A DNA stretch of 64,000 nt from Nocardia anaemiae NBRC 100462 (GCF_001612725.1 NZ_BDAZ01000032.1:62001-126000); one strand, 5' to 3'. Positions 25,282-35,428 are shown, numbered from the stretch's first letter. Made by a program: numbers and translations. The notes: generated from the sequence alone by a model not told the origin.

Positions 25282-25308
25282 AGTTACCCATGTGCTCGCG
25301 AAATCTGT
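25282..25308. repeat. Dispersed 27-bp intergenic motif, copy 2
   Basis: It begins AGTTACCCATGTGCTCGCG and matches 627-653 at 23 of 27 positions. Confidence 0.4.
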
Positions 25309-25328
25309 CGGCACCTGCACAGTGGGCG

Positions 25329-27029
25329 CTACCGCCCGGCAGGCGGTATTCGAGCCTGCTCGGTGGCGAACAAGGCAGCCGACTCTGCGCGCCGCCGCCT
25401 TTGCTCCACCGGATCGGGTACCGGGACCGCGGCGACCAGTCGCCGGGTGTACTCCTGCTCCGGTCGGCGCAGAATGCGATCACGATCACCCTGCTCGACC
25501 ACCGCGCCATTGCGCAGCACCACGATTCGGTCGGCCAGCTGGTCGACGACCGCGAGATCGTGGCTGATGAACAGGCAGGCCCAGCCGCATTCCTGCTGCA
25601 GCTGACCGAACAGCTCGAGCACCGCCGCCTGCACCGAGACGTCCAGTGCGCTGGTCGGCTCATCGGCCACCAGCAGGTCCGGATCGAGGACCAGTGCTCT
25701 GGCCAGGCTGGCGCGCTGCCGTTGTCCGCCGGACAGTTCGTGCGGATAGCGGCGTTCGGTGCCAGCGGGCAGCCGCACGTCATCGAGGAGTTTGCGAACC
25801 CGCGCCCGGATCTGCGCGGAACTGCCCGCCTTGTGCACGATCAGCGGTTCGGCCACGCAGTCGCCGACGGTGAGCCGCGGATTCAGTGAACTGGCCGGAT
25901 CCTGGAAGACGAATCCGAAGCGGCGGCGAATCGGCCGCAGCTGCCGCTGGGACAGCTCCGCGATGTTCTGTCCACGCACTTTGACCAGCCCGGAGGTCGG
26001 GCGCTGCAGCGCCGCGACGCAGCGGCCGATGGTCGACTTCCCGGATCCGGATTCGCCGACCAGGCCAAGGGTTTCGCCGGGCCGAATGGACAGACTCACG
26101 TTGTCCACCGCGCGGAAGGGCGGTCGGCCGAACGGTCCGGGAAACTGCACAACCAGATCGGTCACCTCGAGCACCGGCTCGGCGGCGGCGACCTCCTCGA
26201 CGGCACCGTGCTCCAACTGTTCGGTACCCAGATGCGGTACGGCGGCGAGGAGTTTGCGGGTGTATTCCTGCTTCGGCGCCGCGAACAGTTCGTCGACCGG
26301 CGCCTGCTCGACCACCTTGCCGTCGCGCATCACCACCACCCGGTCGGCGATATCGGCGACAACACCCATGTTGTGCGTGATCAGCACGATCGCGCTGCCG
26401 ATGCGATCGCGCAGATCCCGCAGCAGCTCCAGGATTTCGGCCTGCACGGTGACATCGAGTGCGGTGGTCGGTTCGTCGGCGATGATCACCTTCGGCTCGC
26501 AGGAAATCGCGATCGCGATCATCACGCGCTGCTTCTGGCCGCCGGAGAGCTGATGCGGGTAGTAGTCCACCCGATGCTCCGGATCGGGCAGTCCGACCAT
26601 GCGCAGCAGTTCGATCGCCCTGGCCTTGGCGGCCTTGCGGCTCATATCGCTGTGCGCCCGCAGTGCCTCGGCGATCTGATAGCCCACCGTGAACAGCGGA
26701 TCGAGTGCTCGTCCCGGCTCCTGGAAGATCATCGAGATCGCGCCGCCGCGCAGTGCGGTGAGCTGCCGCTCGCTCATCGAGGTGACCTTGTCCGCGCCGA
26801 GCGTGACCAGGCCATCGACCCGAGCGGTATTCGGCAGCAGTCCGATCGCGGTACGTGAGCTCACCGATTTGCCCGAGCCGGATTCCCCGACGATGGCCAG
26901 CACCTCGCCGGGGAAGACCTCGTAGGAGACATCGCTGACCGCGTATACCGGACCGGCGTCGGTCGCGAAGGTGACCGATAGCGATTCGATGGACAGCGCC
27001 GCCCGTTTCTCGGCTACCGCTTCCGTCAT
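25329..27029 (-). CDS. dppD: Dipeptide ABC transporter ATPase, fused DppD-DppF
   Basis: This 566-residue protein contains two complete ATPase domains in one chain. Each has Walker A GESGSGKS, one signature LSGGQKQR and one LSGGQRQR, and Walker B (IIADEPTTALD, LVADEPTSALD). It powers import of di/oligopeptides through DppBC. This matches the mycobacterial fused DppD (Rv3663c). ATG 27029 overlaps the dppC stop (ATGA); the longer upstream frame is antisense to real dppC coding. Confidence 0.94.
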   Translation of the reverse strand: MTEAVAEKRAALSIESLSVTFATDAGPVYAVSDVSYEVFPGEVLAIVGESGSGKSVSSRTAIGLLPNTARVDGLVTLGADKVTSMSERQLTALRGGAISMIFQEPGRALDPLFTVGYQIAEALRAHSDMSRKAAKARAIELLRMVGLPDPEHRVDYYPHQLSGGQKQRVMIAIAISCEPKVIIADEPTTALDVTVQAEILELLRDLRDRIGSAIVLITHNMGVVADIADRVVVMRDGKVVEQAPVDELFAAPKQEYTRKLLAAVPHLGTEQLEHGAVEEVAAAEPVLEVTDLVVQFPGPFGRPPFRAVDNVSLSIRPGETLGLVGESGSGKSTIGRCVAALQRPTSGLVKVRGQNIAELSQRQLRPIRRRFGFVFQDPASSLNPRLTVGDCVAEPLIVHKAGSSAQIRARVRKLLDDVRLPAGTERRYPHELSGGQRQRASLARALVLDPDLLVADEPTSALDVSVQAAVLELFGQLQQECGWACLFISHDLAVVDQLADRIVVLRNGAVVEQGDRDRILRRPEQEYTRRLVAAVPVPDPVEQRRRRAESAALFATEQARIPPAGR

Positions 27030-28114
27030 CGTGCTTGTCCTTCCCGGTCGGAATCGGCCTCGTCCACGAGGTCGAGTTCTGCTGCGGTGAGTTCCGCTGC
27101 GGGAACGTCTTTTTCGAGGACGGGAACGGTATCGCTGGCGATGGTCGCCGGGCTGAGGGCGCGACGGGTGCGCAGCAACGGATTGAGCACCTCGTTGAGG
27201 CTCTCGCCGACCAGCGTCAGGCCGAGCACCACCAGAACGATGGCCGTACCCGGGAAGATGCCCGTCCACCAAATCCCGTTGGAGACATCGGAAAGCGCCT
27301 TGTTGAGGTCGTAGCCCCATTCGGCGGCCTGGGTCGGCTCGATACCGAAACCGAGGAAGCCGAGCGCAGCCAGCGTCAGGATGGCATCGCCCGCGTTCAG
27401 CGTGACGATCACCGGCAGCGACTGGGTGACGTTGGCGAGGATGTGCCGGAACATGATTCGAGTCGTGGACGCACCGGTAACCCTGGCCGCGTCCACATAG
27501 GGTTCGTTCTTCACCGCGACGGTCGCATTGCGAACCACCCGAAAGTATTGCGGCACATAGATCGCCGTGATCGCGACGGCCGCGGACAGCACACCGCCGA
27601 AACTGCTCGACTGCCCACCGGCGACCACGATGGATACCACGATCGCGAGCAACAGGGTCGGGAACGCGTAGATGGCGTCCATGAACAGTACGAGCACCCG
27701 GTCGAGGGCACGTCCGATGTACCCGGACACCAATCCCAGCGGTACTCCGACGATCAGTGACATCACCAGCGAGATCGCGATCACCAACAGCGCGGTTCGG
27801 GCACCGAAGATAACCCGGGACAGCACATCCTCACTGCGCACCGATGTGCCGAACCAATGCTGACCCGACGGCGGTTGCTGTGCGACGAAACCCACACCGT
27901 CCGAGGAGTTCTGGGCCAGCCCGTACGGTGCGATCAGCGGAGCGAAGATCGCCACGAATACGAATATCGCGACGAGGCCGAGTCCGACGATCAGCGTCAC
28001 CCGCTGCAATCCGGCGGTCATGGTGAACAGCCGCAATCCCGGGATCCGCCTGCGCTTGGTCGGCGGCACCGGCGGCATCACCACTGGCTCGTTCGCCAAT
28101 TCCGGAGCGGTCAT
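27026..28114 (-). CDS. dppC: Dipeptide ABC transporter permease DppC
   Basis: This 362-residue permease has a first membrane helix after a roughly 35-residue cytoplasmic tail and the EAA loop around AARVTGASTTRIMFRHIL. The C-terminal tail of about 45 residues past the last helix is charged (DLVDEADSDREGQAR). ATG 28114 overlaps the dppB stop (ATGA), and its own stop overlaps the ATPase start. Confidence 0.93.
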   Translation of the reverse strand: MTAPELANEPVVMPPVPPTKRRRIPGLRLFTMTAGLQRVTLIVGLGLVAIFVFVAIFAPLIAPYGLAQNSSDGVGFVAQQPPSGQHWFGTSVRSEDVLSRVIFGARTALLVIAISLVMSLIVGVPLGLVSGYIGRALDRVLVLFMDAIYAFPTLLLAIVVSIVVAGGQSSSFGGVLSAAVAITAIYVPQYFRVVRNATVAVKNEPYVDAARVTGASTTRIMFRHILANVTQSLPVIVTLNAGDAILTLAALGFLGFGIEPTQAAEWGYDLNKALSDVSNGIWWTGIFPGTAIVLVVLGLTLVGESLNEVLNPLLRTRRALSPATIASDTVPVLEKDVPAAELTAAELDLVDEADSDREGQAR

Positions 28115-29247
28115 CAGAACCTCACCCTCGGGTCGATCAGCGCGACAACGACATCCACCAGGAAGCTGATGACCGCGACGGCCAGCGCCAGGAACGCGAC
28201 AATCCCCTGCACCGCGATGAAATCGCGCTGATGCAGGTATTCCGCGAGCTGATAACCCAGCCCCTTCCATTCGAAGGTGGTCTCGGTGAGCACCGCACCG
28301 CCGAGCAGCGTCGCGATATACATGCCCATCACCGTGATGATCGGGATCATGGCGTTGCGCACCGCATGTCGTCCGGTCACCACCCGCGCCGAAAGTCCGC
28401 GTGCCCGTGCGGCATCCACGAATTCGCTGCGCAGCGTCTGGATCAGATTGACCCGCACCAGGCGCAGGAAGATGCCCGCTGTCAACAGTCCGAGTGCGAC
28501 TGCGGGCAATATCGCGTGCTTCAGCACATCGATCAGATAACTGTTGTCCCCGTAGAGGATCGCGTCGATCACCATGATGTTGGTCTTCGGCGAGACATGC
28601 TGTAGTTGCAGCTCGACCGGAGTGCTCGCTCGACCGGCGACCGGTAGCCACTCCAGCTTCACCGCGAAGATCAGCTTCAGCAGCAGACCGACGAAGAAGA
28701 CCGGCGCCGCGTAGGCCAGGATCGCGAATAACCGCAAACCGGCATCCGCCGTCGAATCACGATGTGTCGCAGCGTATCTGCCGAGCGGAACACCGACCGC
28801 GAAGGCGACGAGCAGCGCCCAGAACACCAGCTCGAGGGTGGCCGCGCCGTAGGTTGTCACCACCTCGCTGATCTGCCGATTGTCCTGGGAGTGACCGAAG
28901 TCCCCGTGCATCAGCCCGGAGATGTACTCCCAATACTGGGTCAGGATCGGCCGGTTCAAACCGGCCGCCTCCTTGCGCACTTCGATCTGTTCCTGGGTCA
29001 TCCGTCCACCCATCGCGGCGCTGATCGGATCGCCGATCACCCGCATCAGGAAGAACACGACGGTGACCAGGATCCACGCCGTCGGCAGGATCAAGAACAG
29101 TCGAACCACCAAGTACCGCAACAACGCCAGCTGCCGGGAATCCCCACTCGACTTCCCGAACCCTGGCAGCCCGAAGCGCCGGGCCCGAACCGGTGCCTGC
29201 TTTTCAGCGGCGGCAACAGTTTCGGGCCCGGCTTCGCCCGAGGTCAC
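28114..29247 (-). CDS. dppB: Dipeptide ABC transporter permease DppB
   Basis: The 377-residue permease has the family start of the transmembrane domain (LLRYLVVRLFLILPTAWILV) and the EAA-type segment DAARARGLSARVVTGRHAVRNAMIP. A large extracytoplasmic loop between the first two helices (QEQIEVRKEAAGLNRP) is typical of DppB/OppB. An ATGA overlap couples it to dppA. Confidence 0.94.
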   Translation of the reverse strand: MTSGEAGPETVAAAEKQAPVRARRFGLPGFGKSSGDSRQLALLRYLVVRLFLILPTAWILVTVVFFLMRVIGDPISAAMGGRMTQEQIEVRKEAAGLNRPILTQYWEYISGLMHGDFGHSQDNRQISEVVTTYGAATLELVFWALLVAFAVGVPLGRYAATHRDSTADAGLRLFAILAYAAPVFFVGLLLKLIFAVKLEWLPVAGRASTPVELQLQHVSPKTNIMVIDAILYGDNSYLIDVLKHAILPAVALGLLTAGIFLRLVRVNLIQTLRSEFVDAARARGLSARVVTGRHAVRNAMIPIITVMGMYIATLLGGAVLTETTFEWKGLGYQLAEYLHQRDFIAVQGIVAFLALAVAVISFLVDVVVALIDPRVRF

Positions 29248-30854
29248 TTGCTCAGCACCGTGTATCGGAACTTGAACGAGGCGTCGAGTGTGTCCGACAC
29301 ACCCTTGACGCTCGGATTCGACACCGCGATCTGCTTACCGGACAGCAGCGGCAGGGTCGGCAGGTAGTTCTGCGCGAGATCCTTCTGCACATCCTCGATC
29401 AGCTTGATCCGCTTGGTCTTGTCCTGCTCGGTCGTCTCCGCGGTGAGCTGCGCGGTGATCTTCGGGTCCTCGAAATGCGACTGCAGGAAGTTGTTGGGCG
29501 CGAAGAACGGGGTCAGGTAGTCATCGGCGTCCGGGTAGTCCGGGAACCAGCCGAAGTGATAGAGCGGGTAGCCGTCGCGGGCCCGTTCCTTCTGATAGGT
29601 AACCCACTCGGTGGACTGCAGATTCACCTTGAACAGTCCGGTCGACTCCAGCTGCGATTTGATCGCCGCATACTCCTCGGAGCTGCTCGAACCGTAGTGA
29701 TCGGGGTTGTACTGCAGGTTCAGCTCCACCGGTGTCGCGACGCCCGCGCCGGAGAGGAACTTGGCGGCGGCATCCTTATTGGGCTTGGCTCCGTAGAGGT
29801 CCTTCAGCGGCTCGGCCGCACCCGGCATACCTTGTGGCACAAAGCCGTACGCGGGCTGATAGGTGTTCTTGTAGACGCCCTCGGCCAGCGCGGGCCGGTC
29901 GATGGACGATGCGATGGCCTTGCGCACCGCGAGCTTCTGCTCCGGGGTACCGCCCGGCATGGTGTTCAAATTGAAGACGATGTAGCGCAGCTCGCCGCCG
30001 GGTCCATCCGACACCGTGACCTTGCTGTCCTTGCGCAGCGATTCGATATCGGTCGGCGTGAAGGACCGATACGCGACATCGAGCGCACCGCTCTGCAGAT
30101 CGAGCTTCATATTGTCGGAGGTCGCGTAGTACTTGGTGGAGACCTGCGCGGTTTTCGGTGTGCCGAGGATGCCCTTGTAATCCGGGTACGCCTTGTACTC
30201 GACCAGCTTGTTCTTGTCGTAGCTGGCGATCGTGTAGGGACCCGAGTAGCCCTTGGTCTTCACCACCTCCTCATCGGGCAGCACCTTGTCGGCCGGGAAG
30301 ACCTTCTCGTCCACGATCGGACCGGCCTGAGTCGGCAGGATCGCGGGGAAGGTCTGATCGTTGGCGACCTTCAACGTGAAGTTCACCGTCAGATCGTCGA
30401 CGGCCTCGGTTTTCTCGAGGTTGCCGAGCAGCGAGGCGGGACCGTTCGGGTCGTTGATGCCCTGCATGCGATCGAAGGAGAACTTGACGCTCTTGGCGGT
30501 CAACGGGTTGCCATTGGCGAACTTCAGCCCGGACTTCAGCTTGCAGGTGTAGATCGTCGGGGAGCTGAAGTCGCACTTCTCCGCGGCGTCCGGTTTCGGT
30601 GTGGCATCGCCGGGCGCGAAATTCAGCAGATACGAATAGATCTGGGTTTCGACCAGCAGCGAACCGTTGTCGTACGCGGCCGCTGGATCGAGTGAGAAGA
30701 TCTTGTCCGTGGTGCCCGCCACCAAACCGGCTCCGTCACCACCCCCACCGGTGCGGCCCGAACCGCATCCCGCGATCGCGGGTACGGCCAGTGCCGCCAT
30801 CCCGACCGCCGCGATTCGTCGCGTCCGGTCCCGCTTGTTCGAAACCCTCATCAT
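29244..30854 (-). CDS. dppA: Peptide-binding lipoprotein DppA
   Basis: This 536-residue solute-binding protein of family 5 has a signal with two Arg before the hydrophobic core and a lipobox AIAGC (Cys near residue 28). It captures peptides for DppBCD; heme is an additional ligand in mycobacteria. The start is the first of two adjacent ATG codons at 30854/30851, since upstream frame sequence lacks a signal-like character. It is first in dppA-B-C-D. The 334-bp upstream gap holds the purF terminator and an A-rich stretch (30981-30988); no clear operator was found. Confidence 0.93.
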   Translation of the reverse strand: MMRVSNKRDRTRRIAAVGMAALAVPAIAGCGSGRTGGGGDGAGLVAGTTDKIFSLDPAAAYDNGSLLVETQIYSYLLNFAPGDATPKPDAAEKCDFSSPTIYTCKLKSGLKFANGNPLTAKSVKFSFDRMQGINDPNGPASLLGNLEKTEAVDDLTVNFTLKVANDQTFPAILPTQAGPIVDEKVFPADKVLPDEEVVKTKGYSGPYTIASYDKNKLVEYKAYPDYKGILGTPKTAQVSTKYYATSDNMKLDLQSGALDVAYRSFTPTDIESLRKDSKVTVSDGPGGELRYIVFNLNTMPGGTPEQKLAVRKAIASSIDRPALAEGVYKNTYQPAYGFVPQGMPGAAEPLKDLYGAKPNKDAAAKFLSGAGVATPVELNLQYNPDHYGSSSSEEYAAIKSQLESTGLFKVNLQSTEWVTYQKERARDGYPLYHFGWFPDYPDADDYLTPFFAPNNFLQSHFEDPKITAQLTAETTEQDKTKRIKLIEDVQKDLAQNYLPTLPLLSGKQIAVSNPSVKGVSDTLDASFKFRYTVLSK

Positions 30855-31146
30855 CAGGCCCCACTTCTCGAGCGCGCCCACCGCGTGTGCTGGATCACAG
30901 CACTGCGATGGGCACGGTGAACTTCCGATATGTCGGGCACCGTACCCAGGATCCATTTCTGGGATGTTGCGTTTTCAAAGAAAAAATGACGGGGGTGTTA
31001 GCGGATGTTGCGAATGGTGCGCGGACAACACCGGATCACCGGACGAATGACCAGGTTCGCCCCGAATGCGTCATCGGCGCGTCTCGAGGAGGCCACGGCA
31101 CGGCAGCGGACAGATCGCGTCGAAGGCGGACCCGAACAAAATCGGG

Positions 31147-31168
31147 CCCCCCGACATTCGCCGGGGGG
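31147..31168 (-). terminator. Terminator after purF
   Basis: CCCCCCG pairs with CGGGGGG around an 8-nt loop. On the purF strand it is followed by CCCGATTTTG. It starts 21 bp past the stop. Confidence 0.6.
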
Positions 31169-31188
31169 TTCGGGATCGTCGAATGGCG

Positions 31189-32763
31189 TCAGGGACGGCT
31201 CAACGCACTCGCATTCGCGTTCTCGCTCAACAACATTGCCTCGGACTGGCCGGTGAGCATGCCCTCGAGCACGTTCTTGCCGATGGCCGCCTCGGTGGGC
31301 AGCGGAATCGGGTAATCGCCGTCGAAGCAGGCGCAGCACAGGCGCGAGCGCGGCTGTTCGGTGGCCGCGATCATGCCCTCGGTGGAGATGTAGCCCAGAG
31401 TGTCCGCGCCGATCGAACGGCGCACCGTCTCCACCATGTCGTCGTAGCTGTCATCGGCGCCCGCGCCATTGGCGATCAGCTCCGCGCGCGAGGCGAAGTC
31501 GATGCCGTAGAAGCACGGCCACTTCACCGGCGGCGAGGCGATCCGCACATGGATCTCCAACGCGCCCGCCTCGCGCAGCATCCGGATCAACGCACGCTGG
31601 GTATTGCCGCGCACGATCGAGTCGTCCACCACGATCAGCCGCTTACCGCGGATCACCTCGCGCAGCGGATTCAGCTTGAGCCGGATGCCGAGCTGGCGGA
31701 TGGTCTGACTCGGCTGGATGAAGGTGCGCCCGACGTAGGCGTTCTTCATCAAGCCCTGCCCGTAGGGCACACCCGAGCCCTGCGCGTAACCGACCGCGGC
31801 GGGAGTGCCGGACTCCGGCACCGGGATAACCAGATCGGCCTCGACCGGATGTTCCTTGGCCAGGCGACGGCCGATCTCCACCCGGGTGGCGTGCACCGAG
31901 CGACCGGCGATGGTGCTGTCGGGCCGGGCCAGGTAGACGTATTCGAAGACACAGCCCTTGGGTTCGGGATTGGCGAAGCGCATGGACCGCACGCCGTCGG
32001 CATCGATCGCCAGCAGTTCGCCCGGCTCGATCTCCCGGACGAAGGCGGCGCCGACGATATCCAGCGCGGCGGTCTCACTCGCTACGACCCAGCCACGCTC
32101 GAGCCGACCGAGGCATAGCGGACGAACGCCGTGCGGATCCCGCGCGGCGTAGAGGGTGTGCTCGTCCATAAAGGTCAGACAGAACGCGCCCTTCAGCGTC
32201 GGTAGCAGCTTCATCGCGGCCTGCTCGATGCTCGAATCCGCGGCGGCGTGCGCGAGCAGCGCGGTCATCACATCCGAGTCGGAAGTGGCGGTTATCGGGG
32301 CGGGGCGACCACCGGAGACCGGCGGCATGCCGATCAGCCCGAGTTCGCGTGCGCGCGCGCTCAATTCGGCGGTGTTGACCAGATTTCCGTTGTGGCCCAA
32401 CGCAAGTCCGGAACCGACCGAGGTGGTACGGAAGATCGGCTGGGCATTTTCCCAGGTGGTGGAGCCGGTGGTGGAGTAGCGACAGTGACCGATGGCGATA
32501 TGCCCCGGCATGGCGGCCAGTGTCTGCTCGTCGAACACCTGGCTGACCAAGCCGAGATCCTTGAAGACCAGAATTTGTGAGCCGTCGGAGACGGCGATCC
32601 CCGCGGCTTCCTGACCACGGTGTTGCAGCGCATACAAGCCGTAGTACGTGAGCTTGGCCACGTCCTCGCTCGGCGCCCAGACTCCGAACACACCACACTC
32701 TTCGCGTGGTTCGTTCTCGACCTGATCGGGGGTAGTTTCGACCGGCATTTCGGCGTTGGTCAC
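31189..32763 (-). CDS. purF: Amidophosphoribosyltransferase
   Basis: This is the first committed enzyme of purine synthesis: PRPP plus glutamine to phosphoribosylamine. It has an N-terminal nucleophile glutaminase domain whose catalytic cysteine follows a propeptide (REECGVFGVW). The PRPP site VVDDSIVRGNTQR is in the C-terminal domain. The GTG at 32763 (524 residues) is chosen because GGGAG lies 8 nt upstream; an ATG 15 bp downstream is the alternative. In M. tuberculosis purF and purM are adjacent; here the dpp operon lies between them. Confidence 0.95.
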   Translation of the reverse strand: MTNAEMPVETTPDQVENEPREECGVFGVWAPSEDVAKLTYYGLYALQHRGQEAAGIAVSDGSQILVFKDLGLVSQVFDEQTLAAMPGHIAIGHCRYSTTGSTTWENAQPIFRTTSVGSGLALGHNGNLVNTAELSARARELGLIGMPPVSGGRPAPITATSDSDVMTALLAHAAADSSIEQAAMKLLPTLKGAFCLTFMDEHTLYAARDPHGVRPLCLGRLERGWVVASETAALDIVGAAFVREIEPGELLAIDADGVRSMRFANPEPKGCVFEYVYLARPDSTIAGRSVHATRVEIGRRLAKEHPVEADLVIPVPESGTPAAVGYAQGSGVPYGQGLMKNAYVGRTFIQPSQTIRQLGIRLKLNPLREVIRGKRLIVVDDSIVRGNTQRALIRMLREAGALEIHVRIASPPVKWPCFYGIDFASRAELIANGAGADDSYDDMVETVRRSIGADTLGYISTEGMIAATEQPRSRLCCACFDGDYPIPLPTEAAIGKNVLEGMLTGQSEAMLLSENANASALSRP

Positions 32764-32894
32764 CGTTTGCTCCCTGTTCGGGCGGGCTGGGGGCAATGGC
32801 CATTCTACGGGTGCATGATGCGCGGCGATCACCGCCACCGGGGAGGTACAGCAATCGCCGAGCGACGCTGCCGTTTTTCCGCGCGGCACGGTGT

Positions 32895-32900
32895 TACCGT
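32895..32900 (+). promoter_or_regulatory. -10 box for leaderless YhgE-like gene
   Basis: TACCGT ends 8 nt before the GTG at 32909, and no ribosome site is visible. Confidence 0.4.
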
Positions 32901-32908
32901 GGCCAGCC

Positions 32909-34219
32909 GTGACGACTTCGGACAGCGCGAGCACCCGTGGGTCGGTTACCCGGTTTACCGCGCGCATGTGGCTGGTCCCGATCGCGGTGCTGACGCTGTT
33001 CACAGCGCTGCTCGGCACGCTGTATCTGGATTACGTCGTCGATCCCGAACAGAACCTGCACGACTTCCCGATCGCACTGGTGAATCAGGATGTCGGCGAT
33101 ACGGTCGGCGGGCAGCAGGTGAATTTCGGCACACAGATCACCGATGCGCTGCGGCAGGGCATTCCGGCGGACAAGGTCGATCTGCAGGTGCTCGGCATCA
33201 ATGAGGCCGAACTGAAGATGCAGTCCGGTGCCGTCTACGGGACGATCCTGATTCCCAGCGATTTCAGCAAGCGCCTCGGCATTCTCGGCGCGGGCAGTGT
33301 GGTGCCCGGTGATATCCAGCGCCCGACGCTGACGTTGCAGACGAATCCGCGCAGTGGTGCGTTCGTCACCGAGATCGTCACGACCATCGGGACCAGGGCG
33401 CTGACGCAGGTGAACGAGCAGGTCGGCAAGCAGCTGACCGATCAGGTGCGGACGCAGTTGACGCCGCCGGGCGGCGGGGCCGCGCCCGAATTGACGGGTG
33501 CGACACGGGTGGCGCTGGCGGATCCGGTGCACATCGTCATCTCGCCGTTCCGCCCGCTGCCATCCGGCACCGGGCAGGGTTTGACGGCGTTCTTCTACGC
33601 GCTGCTACTCCTGCTCGCCGGACTGGTCGGCTCGATGACCATCCACACCATGATCGATGCCGCGCTCGGATTCGTGCCGACCGAATACGGGCCGTGGTAC
33701 GTGCATTTCCCGATCACGCCGATCTCGCGGTTCAACACGCTGCTGATCAAATGGGGTGTCATGGTGATCACCGCGAATATCGTCGCGGGCGTATTCCTCG
33801 GGGTGGCGAAGCTGCTCGATATGCCGATCGATCATCCGCTCACGCTGTTCCTCTACAGTGCGCTCGCCATCATGGCGGTCGGGATCACCGGATTGTCCGT
33901 GCTCGCGGCGGTCGGCTCGGCGGGTCTGCTGATCAATCTGATCCTGTTCATCATTCTGGGGCTGCCCTCCTCGGGCGGCACCGTGCCGATCGAGGCGACG
34001 CCCAAATATCTCGGCTGGCTGGCGAAATTCGAGCCGATGCATCAGGTGTTCGTCGGTGTGCGCGCAATTCTGTACTTCGACGCAAACTTCCCGGCGGGGT
34101 TGGGGCGTGGGGTGTGGATTTCGGTGCTCGGACTCACGATCGGGCTGGTGCTCGGTTTCTTCATCACCCGGTACTACGACTACAAGGGGCTGCACAGGCG
34201 CGATCTGTCCCGCGACTGA
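32909..34219 (+). CDS. YhgE/Pip-like membrane protein (ABC-2 permease superfamily)
   Basis: The 436-residue protein has one helix near the N-terminus (about residues 20-40). A large extracytoplasmic domain of about 180 residues follows, opening with FPIALVNQDVG, a typical YhgE/Pip start. Five or six helices in the C-terminal half complete it. Family members include phage-receptor Pip proteins and type VII-associated EsaA-like proteins; substrate and role here are unknown. It is divergent from purF and followed after 36 bp by an acyl-CoA dehydrogenase-like gene. Confidence 0.78.
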   Translation: MTTSDSASTRGSVTRFTARMWLVPIAVLTLFTALLGTLYLDYVVDPEQNLHDFPIALVNQDVGDTVGGQQVNFGTQITDALRQGIPADKVDLQVLGINEAELKMQSGAVYGTILIPSDFSKRLGILGAGSVVPGDIQRPTLTLQTNPRSGAFVTEIVTTIGTRALTQVNEQVGKQLTDQVRTQLTPPGGGAAPELTGATRVALADPVHIVISPFRPLPSGTGQGLTAFFYALLLLLAGLVGSMTIHTMIDAALGFVPTEYGPWYVHFPITPISRFNTLLIKWGVMVITANIVAGVFLGVAKLLDMPIDHPLTLFLYSALAIMAVGITGLSVLAAVGSAGLLINLILFIILGLPSSGGTVPIEATPKYLGWLAKFEPMHQVFVGVRAILYFDANFPAGLGRGVWISVLGLTIGLVLGFFITRYYDYKGLHRRDLSRD

Positions 34220-34255
34220 GGCGGGGCTCGTGGCGGGTGCGCCCGGGTTCGCGGC

Positions 34256-35290
34256 ATGCACCAAGATGATGGTGTGAATTCGTGGATCGAACACGCGCGA
34301 TATCTGGCCGACGAGATTTTCGCACCGCAGGCCGACGCGGTCGACCGCAGCGGCGAAATTCCCGGCACCCATTTCGACCTGCTCGCCGAGTACGGGTTCT
34401 ACGGCGCGACCATGGCCGACGATATGGATATCGCCACCTTCACCCAGGCGGGTGAGATCCTGGTGGCCGGATGTCTGGCGACCACCTTCGTCTGGGCGCA
34501 GCATCTCGGAGTCGCGCGACGGATCGCCACCTCACCGAATATCGAACTGCGCGAACGACTTACCGAGGATCTGCGGCACGGACGGGTGCGCGCCGGTGTG
34601 AGCTACGCGGGCGCGAACGACCAGCCCGGGTTGATCGCGCGCCGCGTCGACGGTGGGTATGTGCTCGACGGCACCGCACCGTTCGTCACCGGATGGGGTC
34701 TGGTGGACGTTCTCGGTGTGATGGCGCGCGATGCGGACGACGAGGGATCGCTGATCAGCGTGCTGGTGCCCGCCGAACCGGGACCCGCGCTGCATGCCAC
34801 TCCGCTCCCGCTCATCGCCGCTGATTCCAGCAAGACCGTGACGCTCAGCTTCGAGGGGGTTCGAGTGCCGGATTCCGCTGTGGACAACCGGATTTCGCTG
34901 CGCAACTTCCACGCCTCCTTCATCTTGGCCGCCTGGCGCAACGGCGCGCTCGCCCTCGGCATCGTGCGCCGCTGCCTCGGCGAACTCACCCGCCTCCGCA
35001 TCGACACCACCGCACTGGCCGCCGAATCCGCCCGCATCCGAACCGAACTCGACGATGCGCTCACCGGCCAGTCCGATGTCTACCTGGCCCGCGCCCGCGC
35101 CTCCGAACTCGCCGTCCGCACCGCCACCGCCCTGGTGACCGCGGTCGGCAGCGCGGCCGTCACCCGCGGCAACCTGGCCGAACGCTCCGTCCGCGAGGCG
35201 ACCTTCACCCTGATCTTCGGCTCCCGCCCTGGCATCAGGACCGCGCTGCTCGACCGGCTGACCCAGGCCGCCGACGCCCTCTACCCCTAA
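34256..35290 (+). CDS. Acyl-CoA dehydrogenase-like flavoprotein
   Basis: The 344-residue protein has the three-part acyl-CoA dehydrogenase layout: a helical N-domain, a central beta domain with YVLDGTAPFVTGW, and a helical C-domain. It is shorter than standard members (380-400), and I cannot place the catalytic glutamate. It is therefore closer to the flavin monooxygenase/acyl-CoA-dehydrogenase-like branch than to a proven beta-oxidation enzyme. ATG 34256 is the longest start; GTG 34274 is an alternative. No partner electron-transfer gene is nearby. Confidence 0.7.
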   Translation: MHQDDGVNSWIEHARYLADEIFAPQADAVDRSGEIPGTHFDLLAEYGFYGATMADDMDIATFTQAGEILVAGCLATTFVWAQHLGVARRIATSPNIELRERLTEDLRHGRVRAGVSYAGANDQPGLIARRVDGGYVLDGTAPFVTGWGLVDVLGVMARDADDEGSLISVLVPAEPGPALHATPLPLIAADSSKTVTLSFEGVRVPDSAVDNRISLRNFHASFILAAWRNGALALGIVRRCLGELTRLRIDTTALAAESARIRTELDDALTGQSDVYLARARASELAVRTATALVTAVGSAAVTRGNLAERSVREATFTLIFGSRPGIRTALLDRLTQAADALYP

Positions 35291-35428
35291 CCCGCGAATC
35301 CTCGCACCTCGCATCGGGATTCAAATGTGGGCACACAGTGGGGAAGCTTGTACGCCAGAGCCATGTTGTGCGAGAGGCTGTCCCGGGCATCCCTTTATCC
35401 TGCGCAAGACCCCTCGTGCGGAAATCTT

